Shown here: positions 25,140 through 34,381 of the stretch, one piece after another
Layout: every line of letters begins with the position of its first letter
Numbering within the stretch: position 1 is the first letter of the stretch
Assembly: GCA_963833465.1 (NCBI GenBank)
Contig: CAWHXW010000002.1
Location: forward strand, 62,001 to 126,000
DNA: 64,000 nucleotides
Source: Fen-1298 sp963833465
GTDB taxonomy: Bacteria; Bacteroidota; Ignavibacteria; UBA10030
Direction of reading: 5' to 3'
The notes under the pieces: model-generated
The model's input: only the letters and a program-made list of their open reading frames with translations
Database searches by the model: none
Told to the model about the DNA's origin: nothing
Made by a program: the position numbers and the translations under genes

Positions 25140-26240
25140 TTATGGATTTTTTGTTCCCAGTGTAACCAGGCCGTCTAAAATAAGATTGATTCCTGTCATA
25201 ACGGCTTGTGTCTTGATGAATGTTGGAGGTAATGAACCATTGAGGTACTTGACCAATACCGAAAATTTTGAATTAGACCGATACTCAAATTCACTTGTGA
25301 TAAATCCCTCCTTCTGTGCTGTTTGAAGAACATAATATCCGGTGGCTTTCATATTGAAATATGTCTGATTATCAAGAATAGGAATACTCCATTTGGCGGT
25401 CCCTTCAAAACGAGTTTCATCTATCATAAGGGTTTTAATATCATGGCTGTAATCGATCGCTAATCTAGCGCGGATGAAGGGGACAAATACTTTACTTCCG
25501 GCTAATCCTGAGTTCAATGCGCAGACGATTTCAGCAAGTGATTTGAATGGAAAAAAGTCGAGCGGCCCTTCAACGCCAGCTGCATACACGAGCGAGGAAA
25601 CCGAAGTATTGTCATTTGTTTGTAAACTGATCTGCATAGACAAAGGCATATAGGCATCCATATTTCTGAGGTTATAACACAAAGCAGCATCAATACTGAT
25701 ATTACCTGGATTTTGTACTGAACTTGTTGAAAAAAGTCCTGAACTAGATAGCGCGAACAATGTTTTTTCATCTAACGGCTGATTCAAAACGTTCAGGTCA
25801 TAATCGAATACTATCCCTTTGCCATCCAAGGATGGAAGTGCTGAGAAAGAGATTAATCTTTTTATCGTGGGATCAACCGCTGGGTTGTTCTTCACCAGTA
25901 CGGTTTCCGATGGATATTGACCGGTCAATACCAATGTATATTGGCGATTTGGCATTAAGTCGAAAATAAGACTTGCACCTTTAAAAAAAATGCCTTTAAC
26001 CTTTACTGTTGATGGGGCAAAAGTTTCGATATCCTTTGGATCTGTCAGTGAAACACTTATAATTTTATAATTCTGCTTTTGTTCAATGGTATCAATTCCA
26101 AGTGCACGAGTAAACGAAACATCGATGGAAGGATGCATTTCTAATCCGATCCGCGTTTGCTGTATCCATGCACTGTCGATAAGAGACTGAGCGGCAACTT
26201 CCTGGATAAAAAAAATAAGTATGAATAAGTACCGTTTCAT
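25140..26240 (-). CDS. Secreted protein of unknown function
   Basis: Not recognised. The 366 residues start with a clear signal peptide (MKRYLFILIFFIQEVAAQ, cleavage near residue 18). The rest is a beta-rich soluble sequence with an N-terminal part that looks like an immunoglobulin-like fold (PSIDVSFTRAL through LTDPKDIETFAP to LMPNRQYTLVLTG, about 37-110) and a C-terminal part with alternating polar and hydrophobic strands (about 240-350), which could be a barrel or another beta domain. No T9SS sorting tail. It lies 11 nt downstream of the 99-residue protein gene. Confidence 0.65.
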   Translation of the reverse strand: MKRYLFILIFFIQEVAAQSLIDSAWIQQTRIGLEMHPSIDVSFTRALGIDTIEQKQNYKIISVSLTDPKDIETFAPSTVKVKGIFFKGASLIFDLMPNRQYTLVLTGQYPSETVLVKNNPAVDPTIKRLISFSALPSLDGKGIVFDYDLNVLNQPLDEKTLFALSSSGLFSTSSVQNPGNISIDAALCYNLRNMDAYMPLSMQISLQTNDNTSVSSLVYAAGVEGPLDFFPFKSLAEIVCALNSGLAGSKVFVPFIRARLAIDYSHDIKTLMIDETRFEGTAKWSIPILDNQTYFNMKATGYYVLQTAQKEGFITSEFEYRSNSKFSVLVKYLNGSLPPTFIKTQAVMTGINLILDGLVTLGTKNP

Positions 26241-26251
26241 GGGTTCTTCTC

Positions 26252-26551
26252 CTAAATTGAAGTTACGCTATTCGCGCAAAGGTCTATGATGTTGCCCGTT
26301 GTGATGACTTTTGGATTTTTAAATATATCGTTTTCATTAAGATTCACTTGGTACCCTTGAGTTTTAAATTTTGCTTGCAGTCTAATCATGTATTCTATTT
26401 CAGCTGTCCCAGAAGTAATATTGGTCGCTTCTAATCGTAGATCTGCAATGAGTAATTGTTCAAATTCAGGTTGGGTCATTGTGGGAGGGATGATTCCAAA
26501 ATTCGCTGTTGTTTCACGAACAATAATATATATCTGGTCGCGCGTAAGCAT
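26252..26551 (-). CDS. Small soluble protein of unknown function
   Basis: Not recognised. From the ATG at 26551 (MLTRDQIYIIVRETTANFGI) the product is 99 residues, acidic and mostly helical in appearance, without signal or membrane segments. AAGGAG lies six nucleotides before the ATG; the in-frame TTG five codons upstream overlaps that site. It lies between the multi-helix membrane protein gene and the secreted protein gene in the unknown cluster. Confidence 0.6.
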   Translation of the reverse strand: MLTRDQIYIIVRETTANFGIIPPTMTQPEFEQLLIADLRLEATNITSGTAEIEYMIRLQAKFKTQGYQVNLNENDIFKNPKVITTGNIIDLCANSVTSI

Positions 26552-26607
26552 GATATTCTCCTTCAATAAATATTTAGAATTCAGTAATTGTATTGAAGCA
26601 TTTCTTA

Positions 26608-27513
26608 TTACTTCATTTTGTTCTTCAAGCCCATTACTACTTTCAATGTGTCATACCAGAATGGTGCACCAAGACTCACTAATAGCGTCATTCCGATCCA
26701 TCCCAAAAGCGACTTGATCCAATTTTTAAGCCATGGTATAGAACAAGAAAAAAGCGCATCGCGGTACGGTCTTGACCATCGGAATAATTGGAAACTTTGC
26801 TCGCTTACAGTTGATTTCACGTTAGCTAAACTCGCTTTCAGTTCTTTTGCAATCTGTTCATCTGACTTCTTTGCAACATTTATCGAATCGGCTTTATCGG
26901 ACTTAACAATAACTATTACTGAATCGCGCTGCTTAGCAACAGTCTTTTCTAACCATGCATTAGCTGCATCGCGTAATGGTTTATTGACAGAATATTCTTT
27001 ATAGACGTCGAATAGACTTGCATTCATAATAACAACAACGATTGAACTAATAAGAAATGCCCAGAGCTTCATTCGGCGTTCGTACAAATCCTGAAATCCC
27101 TTCTTCGCAATATCAAACCAGGTATCAATGTCTTTCTGAATTTCAGCAACGTTAATTGTTGTATTGGTCCATTGAATAAAACCAACAATCTCTTTTAATT
27201 TCTCGACACTTATAGTCTCAAGGATTTCGAGATTTTTATAACCAAATGTACGCATGATATTTTCCAACTGAGCTACCACAGTTTGGGCTGTACTATTGGC
27301 ACGCCGTGCAATTGCATTCACATTCCATAATCCATGGAAACGAAACATATTATCAACTGAAGGTGAATCGAACATTGCCAGCAATTGCACGCGCATATAA
27401 TTTGATTTGAGATCAAGCCACTGTTTAATGATCTGCTGGATTGCCTGAACAACCAGACTTAATCCCAACACGACTGCGGCAGTAGCAAGTAGTGCATCAA
27501 GTATATCTAACAT
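26608..27513 (-). CDS. Multi-helix membrane protein of unknown function
   Basis: Function not recognised. From the ATG at 27513 (MLDILDALLATAAVVLGLSL), preceded by a strong AAGGAGGATAT, the product is 301 residues. It has an N-terminal membrane helix (about 5-30), a cytosolic helical region (about 35-145), a second helix (LWAFLISSIVVVIMNASLF, about 149-168), a charged coiled region (about 175-245), and a C-terminal helix with LLGWIGMTLLVSLGAPFWYD. The LGAPFWYD ending is one I have seen in other uncharacterised bacterial membrane proteins, so a family probably exists. It is the first gene of the five-gene cluster. A TTGACA lies upstream at 27596-27601 but without a good -10. Confidence 0.7.
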   Translation of the reverse strand: MLDILDALLATAAVVLGLSLVVQAIQQIIKQWLDLKSNYMRVQLLAMFDSPSVDNMFRFHGLWNVNAIARRANSTAQTVVAQLENIMRTFGYKNLEILETISVEKLKEIVGFIQWTNTTINVAEIQKDIDTWFDIAKKGFQDLYERRMKLWAFLISSIVVVIMNASLFDVYKEYSVNKPLRDAANAWLEKTVAKQRDSVIVIVKSDKADSINVAKKSDEQIAKELKASLANVKSTVSEQSFQLFRWSRPYRDALFSCSIPWLKNWIKSLLGWIGMTLLVSLGAPFWYDTLKVVMGLKNKMK

Positions 27514-28120
27514 ATATCCTCCTTTTTTAATATTAATATTTGTTAGGACAATTTTTAGACAGCTATTAAGCATCTCGCTTTGAACGTTAAACCAATGTCA
27601 AGAGCGGCATTTTTATAGAATTTATTGTTTTTAGAAAATTGCCTTCCTTCTTTTCACAACATGATATTTTATCCTGCCGTGATGTTCCAGTTTTCTAACA
27701 AGAACAGAATTAAATAATTATGTAATTCGTTTTTTTATTCTTTGAATTTTATTAAATAAAATCATCTCGTACGTTATCGACTAGGTACATTACAATAACA
27801 GCAACAAACATAAATCAATAAATAAGGATATAGAATTTTTAATTACTTACATGTCGTAATTTCACAAGGAATCTGTAACTATTTTTGTTACACGAAAATC
27901 GAGTAAAAAATGAGGTTTTTTCTCGCCGAACTTGGAAAAAACATAATTTTTCTAGTCAGCAATTATAATCGAAGGTAAATAATCGTATTATATTGTGTAC
28001 AACTTGGCTGGATGATTAAAATCGATGCATCAAATGAAAATTATTTTGAAAAATACTTTTTAAAATGAAAGAACAATCGGTGGAGTACACGCCGGTCTTT
28101 AAGAGGTTCTGTATAGATTA
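27514..28120. other. AT-rich intergenic stretch
   Basis: About 600 bases between the unknown five-gene cluster and the GH43 gene. No ORF with a ribosome-binding site, tRNA or clear terminator is seen. It contains the upstream region of the cluster and the 3' flank of the GH43 gene. Confidence 0.5.
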
Positions 28121-30409
28121 TTATTTGATTAACAACAATATTTTTGTTTGTGTAAATGATTCTGCCTGCAAACTATAAGAATATATTCCACTTGACATAT
28201 TAGCCGCATTCCATTGACGAAAATAATTTCCTGCAGATAATTCTTCATTGACAAGCGTTGCGATTTTTCTTCCTATCAAATTAAATATTCTTAATGTGAC
28301 AAATGATTTTGATGGAAGACTAAATGAAATTGTTGTGCTCGGATTAAAAGGATTGGGATAATTCTGGCTGAGCTTAAAACTCTTGGATAGATGTTCGGAC
28401 TTCAATTCACCGATGGACGTAGATGTCTCGGGATGAGATTTATCTTTAAAAACCAGCCATTGAAGCATAAAAAGTTTATTTGTACCGGTTCCTAGAAATT
28501 TTAAATACACATCATGCCTACCCGAAACCGGCAAGAGAACATTCGTCGTAAATGCTTTATAGATGGTCCAGCTTCCTGTACTATTAATAGTGCATGTTGC
28601 GATTTTAGTACCAGAGTCCAACGAATCGAGCCACACTTCAATTACACCACCAGCAGAAGCACAAGAAACAGTAATTGTTAGAGAATCAGGATTCTTCGAA
28701 TATTCAGCGTTTCCAAATTCTACGCCGGCATATAACGCCCATTCATTATTTAATATATTATCAAGTGAACTTATTCCTTTTACCTTGGATGAAATAGTTG
28801 TGCCGTATTGATTTGCAGGGCATTCAGCCAAGATCGGTGTATAAGCATCGCGGTATATATAGAAATCAAAAATAGCCGATCTTCCCTGCACGAACAAACC
28901 TTGCCGGTTCCCGGTCCACGCATTCCAATTTGGTTGTTCATTTTCCATATCAGCTACATTAATACTACTTCCAACCTGAATCCAGTTGTATCCGTCAGAG
29001 CTGCAATAGCCCGTAAGCACATGGTTAACACGAACCAATTTCAGCAGTAGTGTATCATTCCCACTTATTAAGGGACTGTTTACTTTATAGAAATTTGTTT
29101 CGTAACTGAAAGCTACAATCTTGTTTCCTGAACTATCGATCGAGCAATACAACTTAGCACTGAGAGTTTGTAAGCCGTTAAAAACCCAAATTCCTGCTTG
29201 GTCATTAACCGATTGAGCAATAAAGTTTAATCTTGTAATTATCGAATAATTATGTTCACCGTCGTTTTTAATTACAGTATTTAACTTTCCCTTTGGAGAT
29301 AATGTTAACCATCCAGTATGATTCGTAAGAGAATATGAGCTGGCAGGAGTGTAACCTAAAAAGGACCATTCGGGATTTAATTTATCGGAGTCAAAAAAAT
29401 CTGAATGTGGTACCATCCATGGAATACCACTGCTTGGTAATTTTGGTGCATTCTTTGGAACATTCACAGGATAATCCGCCTTCGGTTTGTTGCTTGTATC
29501 ATAATGAACCTGATTTAGTAACCCCTGCCTGCCCTGACCGTACCATTCATTACTAATCCCTCTACGCCATACCGGATGCATAATCCATGCTGTACTATCG
29601 TCGAGCATGACTGCTGCTGAGCAATGATTCGGACCTTGAAATAATGATGAACTAATTAAAGGATCACTTTCATTGAAGAAATCACCAAGCATTGTCCAAG
29701 AGGAAGAACTATCTGTCAGTGTACGACTTCTCATAATATATTGTCCGCCGCTTACATCGCGCGCAAAGCAATAATAATAATATCCTTTGTTTTTCCACAT
29801 TACAGGACCCTCAGCCCAACTATACGGATATGAAGGTGCTGGATTTATCCAGCATAAATTGTAAATAGCACCATTTGGCTGACCATCGTTTCCTAATTGG
29901 AGTATCCAATTATTTGCCTGTCCATTTTTAACCAACAGGTACCATTTCCCATCATCATCGATAAAAATAGAATTATCAGCACCTAACCCTGGGACACTTG
30001 AAGGGCATTTCATAAGAGTTGGCGTATTCCATGGTCCCTCAGGTTTATCCGCAGTGACAAAATACATGATAAAAGCTCTTCCAAAAAAATCCCAATATTT
30101 ATTATTATAGTAAACTATTTGTCCTCCCCAGCATCCGCCTGCTGGCGCATCTCCATAATTAGTCCATGCAGCACTTACGGGCTGGGCAATAGCTTCCCAA
30201 TGTACCAAATCTGTCGAATGATAAATAACCGGCGTTGGATTGAACGACGAGCCAGTCGTATAATAATTGTTCCCGATTTTAGTTAACGTACAATCAGGAT
30301 GATCGCCGGGAATGACCGGATTTGTAAAAGTATCGAATGACGGAGATTGCCCGAAACAATGGCTGTGTACTATTACACAATAAAGAAATAATAATTTAAG
30401 GTAATTCAT
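28121..30409 (-). CDS. Secreted GH43 glycosidase with CBM6-like and T9SS sorting domains
   Basis: Extracellular enzyme for arabinoxylan-type polysaccharides. The 762 residues comprise a signal peptide (1-20), a GH43 five-bladed propeller (about 25-330), a beta-sandwich C-terminal GH43 domain (about 345-530), a CBM6-like domain (about 545-660) and a type A T9SS sorting domain (about 685-762, QNYPNPFNPSTTISFSLP). Likely catalytic residues: base D39 (GDHPDCT), pKa modulator D145 (GADNSIFIDDDG) and acid E200 (SWAEGP). The residue after D39 is cysteine where PDPS is usual. Substrate (xylosidase or arabinofuranosidase) is not decidable from sequence. The T9SS tail predicts surface attachment or release through SprA. 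Confidence 0.9.
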   Translation of the reverse strand: MNYLKLLFLYCVIVHSHCFGQSPSFDTFTNPVIPGDHPDCTLTKIGNNYYTTGSSFNPTPVIYHSTDLVHWEAIAQPVSAAWTNYGDAPAGGCWGGQIVYYNNKYWDFFGRAFIMYFVTADKPEGPWNTPTLMKCPSSVPGLGADNSIFIDDDGKWYLLVKNGQANNWILQLGNDGQPNGAIYNLCWINPAPSYPYSWAEGPVMWKNKGYYYYCFARDVSGGQYIMRSRTLTDSSSSWTMLGDFFNESDPLISSSLFQGPNHCSAAVMLDDSTAWIMHPVWRRGISNEWYGQGRQGLLNQVHYDTSNKPKADYPVNVPKNAPKLPSSGIPWMVPHSDFFDSDKLNPEWSFLGYTPASSYSLTNHTGWLTLSPKGKLNTVIKNDGEHNYSIITRLNFIAQSVNDQAGIWVFNGLQTLSAKLYCSIDSSGNKIVAFSYETNFYKVNSPLISGNDTLLLKLVRVNHVLTGYCSSDGYNWIQVGSSINVADMENEQPNWNAWTGNRQGLFVQGRSAIFDFYIYRDAYTPILAECPANQYGTTISSKVKGISSLDNILNNEWALYAGVEFGNAEYSKNPDSLTITVSCASAGGVIEVWLDSLDSGTKIATCTINSTGSWTIYKAFTTNVLLPVSGRHDVYLKFLGTGTNKLFMLQWLVFKDKSHPETSTSIGELKSEHLSKSFKLSQNYPNPFNPSTTISFSLPSKSFVTLRIFNLIGRKIATLVNEELSAGNYFRQWNAANMSSGIYSYSLQAESFTQTKILLLIK

Positions 30410-30489
30410 TTTTGCAATTCAATTTTATATTCGAATATTTTTATTGTTTAATGAATTTTCAAAGCTTTTGATTTTTGCTTGAGCATAAG

Positions 30490-33400
30490 TTATTTTAGCA
30501 AGATCGCTTTTTTTACCTCAGACATTAATCCAGTTTGTAATTTACAGAAATATACACCACATGCAAGATGTGCAGCATTCCATGTAACTTGATAAGTTCC
30601 GGCAGGTTTTACTTCGTTCACCAATACTGCCACTTCTCGCCCGATCATATCAAATATCTTTAAGGATACCATTCCAGTTTTCGGCAGACTGAATTCAAAA
30701 TTTGTAGCTGGATTAAATGGATTAGGAAAATTATTAGATAAATAGAATTTTGATGGCACTACATTGTTTTTGATAATGACACTCATGAGTACATCTGTTC
30801 CGCCTGCTTCTGTATATCGGGCGGAAAACTCCTGCAGATAAAGATTGGCAATACGCTGGCTATTGATTATTAACGTATTTTCATCGTTAGAATTTTCTGC
30901 TGAACTGCTCCAGTTTTGAGATCCAGTAATCACGTATTGATCCGGATTGAATGATTCTGCATCAATCACACTGTATTTATGATGGAATAATCCAGTAATT
31001 GCATTTCCTTTAAGATGAACATCAATACCGGAAGCAACGAGCGAATCAAAGACACTTCCTTGATCAGTTCTGTTATCCATCACACCATGAATTTTAATTC
31101 CAGCATTTTTCTTAGCGTTCAACACGCTTGCAATATCAGTACGTGTGAAAGTCATAACTCCAAAATCAATGGAGCTTGCTGCTTTATTCAAAGTTTTAAT
31201 AATTTTACTTGTAGTTCCATCTGAAGGACTGAAATATAATTCTACAGGCACATTTTTTATGAAAAAACAATGCGGTGTATTATCTAATTTATGTGCGCCA
31301 AATCGAGAATTCGCCGCACTCGGTGTAGCGGTACTACTTCCCCACATTTCATTAAACTCAGCCGTGTATGCATTTGCGAGTGCCTTATCCTGGATTTCTA
31401 TAATGTTCTGTGCATCGTTCGTATTGCCAGGATCTGTTGCATTCCAAGAACCAGAGATTACCCAGCTGGTTGTGTCAGAAACCGGATCCTGCATATCAAT
31501 GATAAAGAATTTATTATGCATTAGTCCAGCACCGGCATTCACTGCATCATAGTTATCAAAAATCACATTAATACAGCTGGAACTTAGTGTTGTCCATGGA
31601 GCCGTCGTGCAATTATCGTATTCGCCGATGATGCGCACGGTGGCACCACGTTCCTTAGCGTCAATCAATGCAGTCGCAATATTTGCACCTACCGTTCCGC
31701 TCAAACTGTACAGTGCAGCATCGATGGAATATTTCGCTCCTTTGATTCTATTAATTATTTTATCGACGATTGAAACATTCTGTGCACTTTCATTACGAGC
31801 CAATGCAGTATTAACAGAGTGATTGAAATAGACATTTATTGTTCCTAACGACGATCTTGAAGCGGTTGAAACAATGTAGTCTTTTGTATAGGATGAACCG
31901 GCGGCATTTGCTGATCCGAGCTTGATGTGATACATGGTTGCCGGTAAAAGGCATTTAACTACTAAGGCATGAGTTGTGACTGAATTAGTATCTATCAATG
32001 TGTCAGTATATAAAGTTGAGAGTCCGTGAGTTACGATAGAACTGCCGGGCACGTTTGTTTGCCAAACAAATGTTACACTAGTATCTGTAATAGCACTTTC
32101 ATATGGAACGATAGATATAATCCGCGGACCTGCACCTTCTATTATTAGATCATTGTAAGAGCGCGGTAAAATCTCATAATTGGTTGTATATTGTCCAAGC
32201 GCTCCGACGACATCAAACTTACTCGACGGAACAGGTGTACACGCAATATTGGTTTTAGTACCGATCCGCACATATAACGTATCAGTGCCGGAAATAAGTT
32301 CGTAGTCTGTTCCGCTACCTGTTGTTGTCCATGCTGTTGCCGTTATGCCAGTTGTCGTGACCACTTTCGTGATATTATTCACACGTACGAGACGGCATTC
32401 ATATGGCTCAACTCCATTGATTGGCTGAGCTTTGATCTGTTCAATCGATAATAAAATCGTATCTATCGGATTTCCTTGGCTAATCGTTTGCAGTAACGAA
32501 CAAGGATTAAGTTCGGACAAACCGTTAAATGGTGAAACCACGCCAAGCAATACTACTTCATCGCCTTCGGTTACATTATTCGAGACGCTTGTATCATACA
32601 CCGCAATTCCGGCTGTTTCATCCTGAATATAGGCAGGAATACCAAATTCATCCGATACCGTAACTACACCTTTCACAACAACATATTTTCCATTGAGAAG
32701 CGGCACACCAAATCCATCTTTAGCTTTTACTGAATTTAAAGGCAATGGCGAACCATAGATTAATGTTTGCGGCAAAGTCGCTATCTGTTTATACGTAATC
32801 GTATCTTTGCTTGTCTTGATTAAAACCGAAATTGCTGCGGTTGTATCCATTGCTGTGACATTGTTAATCGAGATTTTTAGCGAATCCGCACCTTTCAAAT
32901 TTAAACCGGCAATTTGGATTGTATCAGCAATAGTCGTAACGTTCCCTATATTTGGTGTAAGCGTCATATTGTCAACACTCCAATTAAAAACACTCGGACG
33001 CGCAATACGAATATTTTGTACTGTATCTATTGTAGATTTGAAAAATATTTTAAGTGCTGTTGGAGAATTATATTTCCATAAAGATGGAGTAATGGATGCT
33101 GTTCCGCTGCCTATACTGACATTACTGCTAATGTCAGTTTCTGTACTGGCTGTGACAGACCATGGACCGACTATAGAAGAATAGTATGATCCATCATCGT
33201 TATAAAATACAGCTGAATCTACGCGTCCGGCTGGGACTGCAATTTTAAATCCTCCCGAATTAATTAAATATCCTTCAGTAATTCCATTATCTTCGCTTCG
33301 ATATGAACCAACTTCTATCGTTCCAGAATATGCAACAATACATTTATTTGCGGCATTCGATTTTGCCGCTGTCAGCCAACCGCCGGTTGACGACATACTA

Positions 33401-33828
33401 AGAATTTCAAAAGTAATAGCAGAACTTGTAAGATTAGTGCTTGTGCTTCCAACTTTCGCCGCTCGCACTGCTCCGAAAGTACCGAGTGATGTATTATGCT
33501 TAAGATAAATCCAGCCCGTCCAATTTCCATCGGCATCAATACTAATAATCGGCGATGAAACACTATATTGATTAGTGTTACTCCAAGAGTTTGATGCACT
33601 CCACATATATTCTACATTTGATCCGTTATATATTTTTAAATAGGCTTGACTGTTTGAACATTTTGTCCATCCTGAAATTTGCACAAACACCGAATAAGGA
33701 TAACCTATTATTCCAGAGCCGCCGCTGTCGGCAATCGCAGTTGGAACGTGTATAGCTTTAATAGTTGCACTGAATGTTGTTATAACAAGAAATGCAGAAC
33801 AAAATAATATGATAGTTAGCCGTTTCAT
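30490..33828 (-). CDS. Secreted phospholipase D-like protein with T9SS sorting domain
   Basis: A 1112-residue multidomain exported protein. Signal peptide (1-24); beta-rich N-terminal region (about 25-340); an OB-fold-like domain (about 370-565, GIPAYIQDETAGIAVYD) of the kind found with secreted nucleases; a fibronectin/phosphatase-type beta domain (about 570-660); two PLD half-sites (about 665-1010); and a T9SS type A tail (NNFPNPFNPATNFEF to the end). Both catalytic HxKxxxxD motifs are intact: HNKFFIID and HHKYSVID, each followed by a GS-x-NW/NA segment. PLD-family enzymes with an OB domain are often nucleases, so an extracellular nuclease or phospholipase is equally possible. It is 80 nt upstream of the GH43 gene. 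Confidence 0.88.
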   Translation of the reverse strand: MKRLTIILFCSAFLVITTFSATIKAIHVPTAIADSGGSGIIGYPYSVFVQISGWTKCSNSQAYLKIYNGSNVEYMWSASNSWSNTNQYSVSSPIISIDADGNWTGWIYLKHNTSLGTFGAVRAAKVGSTSTNLTSSAITFEILSMSSTGGWLTAAKSNAANKCIVAYSGTIEVGSYRSEDNGITEGYLINSGGFKIAVPAGRVDSAVFYNDDGSYYSSIVGPWSVTASTETDISSNVSIGSGTASITPSLWKYNSPTALKIFFKSTIDTVQNIRIARPSVFNWSVDNMTLTPNIGNVTTIADTIQIAGLNLKGADSLKISINNVTAMDTTAAISVLIKTSKDTITYKQIATLPQTLIYGSPLPLNSVKAKDGFGVPLLNGKYVVVKGVVTVSDEFGIPAYIQDETAGIAVYDTSVSNNVTEGDEVVLLGVVSPFNGLSELNPCSLLQTISQGNPIDTILLSIEQIKAQPINGVEPYECRLVRVNNITKVVTTTGITATAWTTTGSGTDYELISGTDTLYVRIGTKTNIACTPVPSSKFDVVGALGQYTTNYEILPRSYNDLIIEGAGPRIISIVPYESAITDTSVTFVWQTNVPGSSIVTHGLSTLYTDTLIDTNSVTTHALVVKCLLPATMYHIKLGSANAAGSSYTKDYIVSTASRSSLGTINVYFNHSVNTALARNESAQNVSIVDKIINRIKGAKYSIDAALYSLSGTVGANIATALIDAKERGATVRIIGEYDNCTTAPWTTLSSSCINVIFDNYDAVNAGAGLMHNKFFIIDMQDPVSDTTSWVISGSWNATDPGNTNDAQNIIEIQDKALANAYTAEFNEMWGSSTATPSAANSRFGAHKLDNTPHCFFIKNVPVELYFSPSDGTTSKIIKTLNKAASSIDFGVMTFTRTDIASVLNAKKNAGIKIHGVMDNRTDQGSVFDSLVASGIDVHLKGNAITGLFHHKYSVIDAESFNPDQYVITGSQNWSSSAENSNDENTLIINSQRIANLYLQEFSARYTEAGGTDVLMSVIIKNNVVPSKFYLSNNFPNPFNPATNFEFSLPKTGMVSLKIFDMIGREVAVLVNEVKPAGTYQVTWNAAHLACGVYFCKLQTGLMSEVKKAILLK

Positions 33829-33976
33829 ACTACACTGAATCTGTATTGCGTTTATTAAAATATTGGTTCCAATATAAATATTTTTCTTGAAACAACAAAT
33901 GATTTCGGCAGTATATTTCGAAGAAATTGGAAATCCAATATCGTTTCAATATATTCAATTCAATGAAAGGAATAGG

Positions 33977-34357
33977 ATGACGGAAGTAGCTGCAGCAATA
34001 CTTAAAAGAGATAATAAAATTCTCATCTGCCAGAGAAAGCGAGGCGGCAGATATGCGTTAAAATGGGAATTCCCCGGCGGTAAATTTGAAATAAATGAAA
34101 CTATTGATCAATGTCTTCACCGCGAATTACACGAAGAACTTTCTATCGAAATTCATTCGATTGAGCATATCGAAACAATCGCAACATATTATGAAGACGG
34201 CGGAATGTTTAATGTTTTCTTTTGCTTTGTTTCTGGATTTGAAAGCGAACCGCAAAATAATGTTTTTGAACAAATCGCCTGGGTTACAACTGACGAATTA
34301 AAAAAAATGGATTTACTCGAAGGCAACAAAGTATTCGTGGAAAAACTGATACGATAA
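33977..34357 (+). CDS. mutT: 8-oxo-dGTP diphosphatase (MutT-type Nudix hydrolase)
   Basis: Removes oxidised dGTP from the nucleotide pool. The start at 33977 (MTEVAAAILKRDNKILICQR) gives 126 residues, the MutT length, and is preceded by AAAGGA; the longer frame from 33887 adds 30 residues with no conservation. The Nudix box is complete: GGKFEINETIDQCLHRELHE followed by EL. WEFPGG and the C-terminal IAWVTTDELKKMDLLEGNK are typical of the MutT/CtfA group. It heads a short plus-strand run with an 8-oxoguanine glycosylase. Confidence 0.88.
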   Translation: MTEVAAAILKRDNKILICQRKRGGRYALKWEFPGGKFEINETIDQCLHRELHEELSIEIHSIEHIETIATYYEDGGMFNVFFCFVSGFESEPQNNVFEQIAWVTTDELKKMDLLEGNKVFVEKLIR

Positions 34358-34381
34358 TATCAATTAATTTATCAAAATAGA

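Noticed and set aside
31145..31552. Plus-strand 135-codon frame antisense to the PLD-like gene
   Set aside because: The opposite strand encodes a clearly conserved protein; this is a shadow frame.
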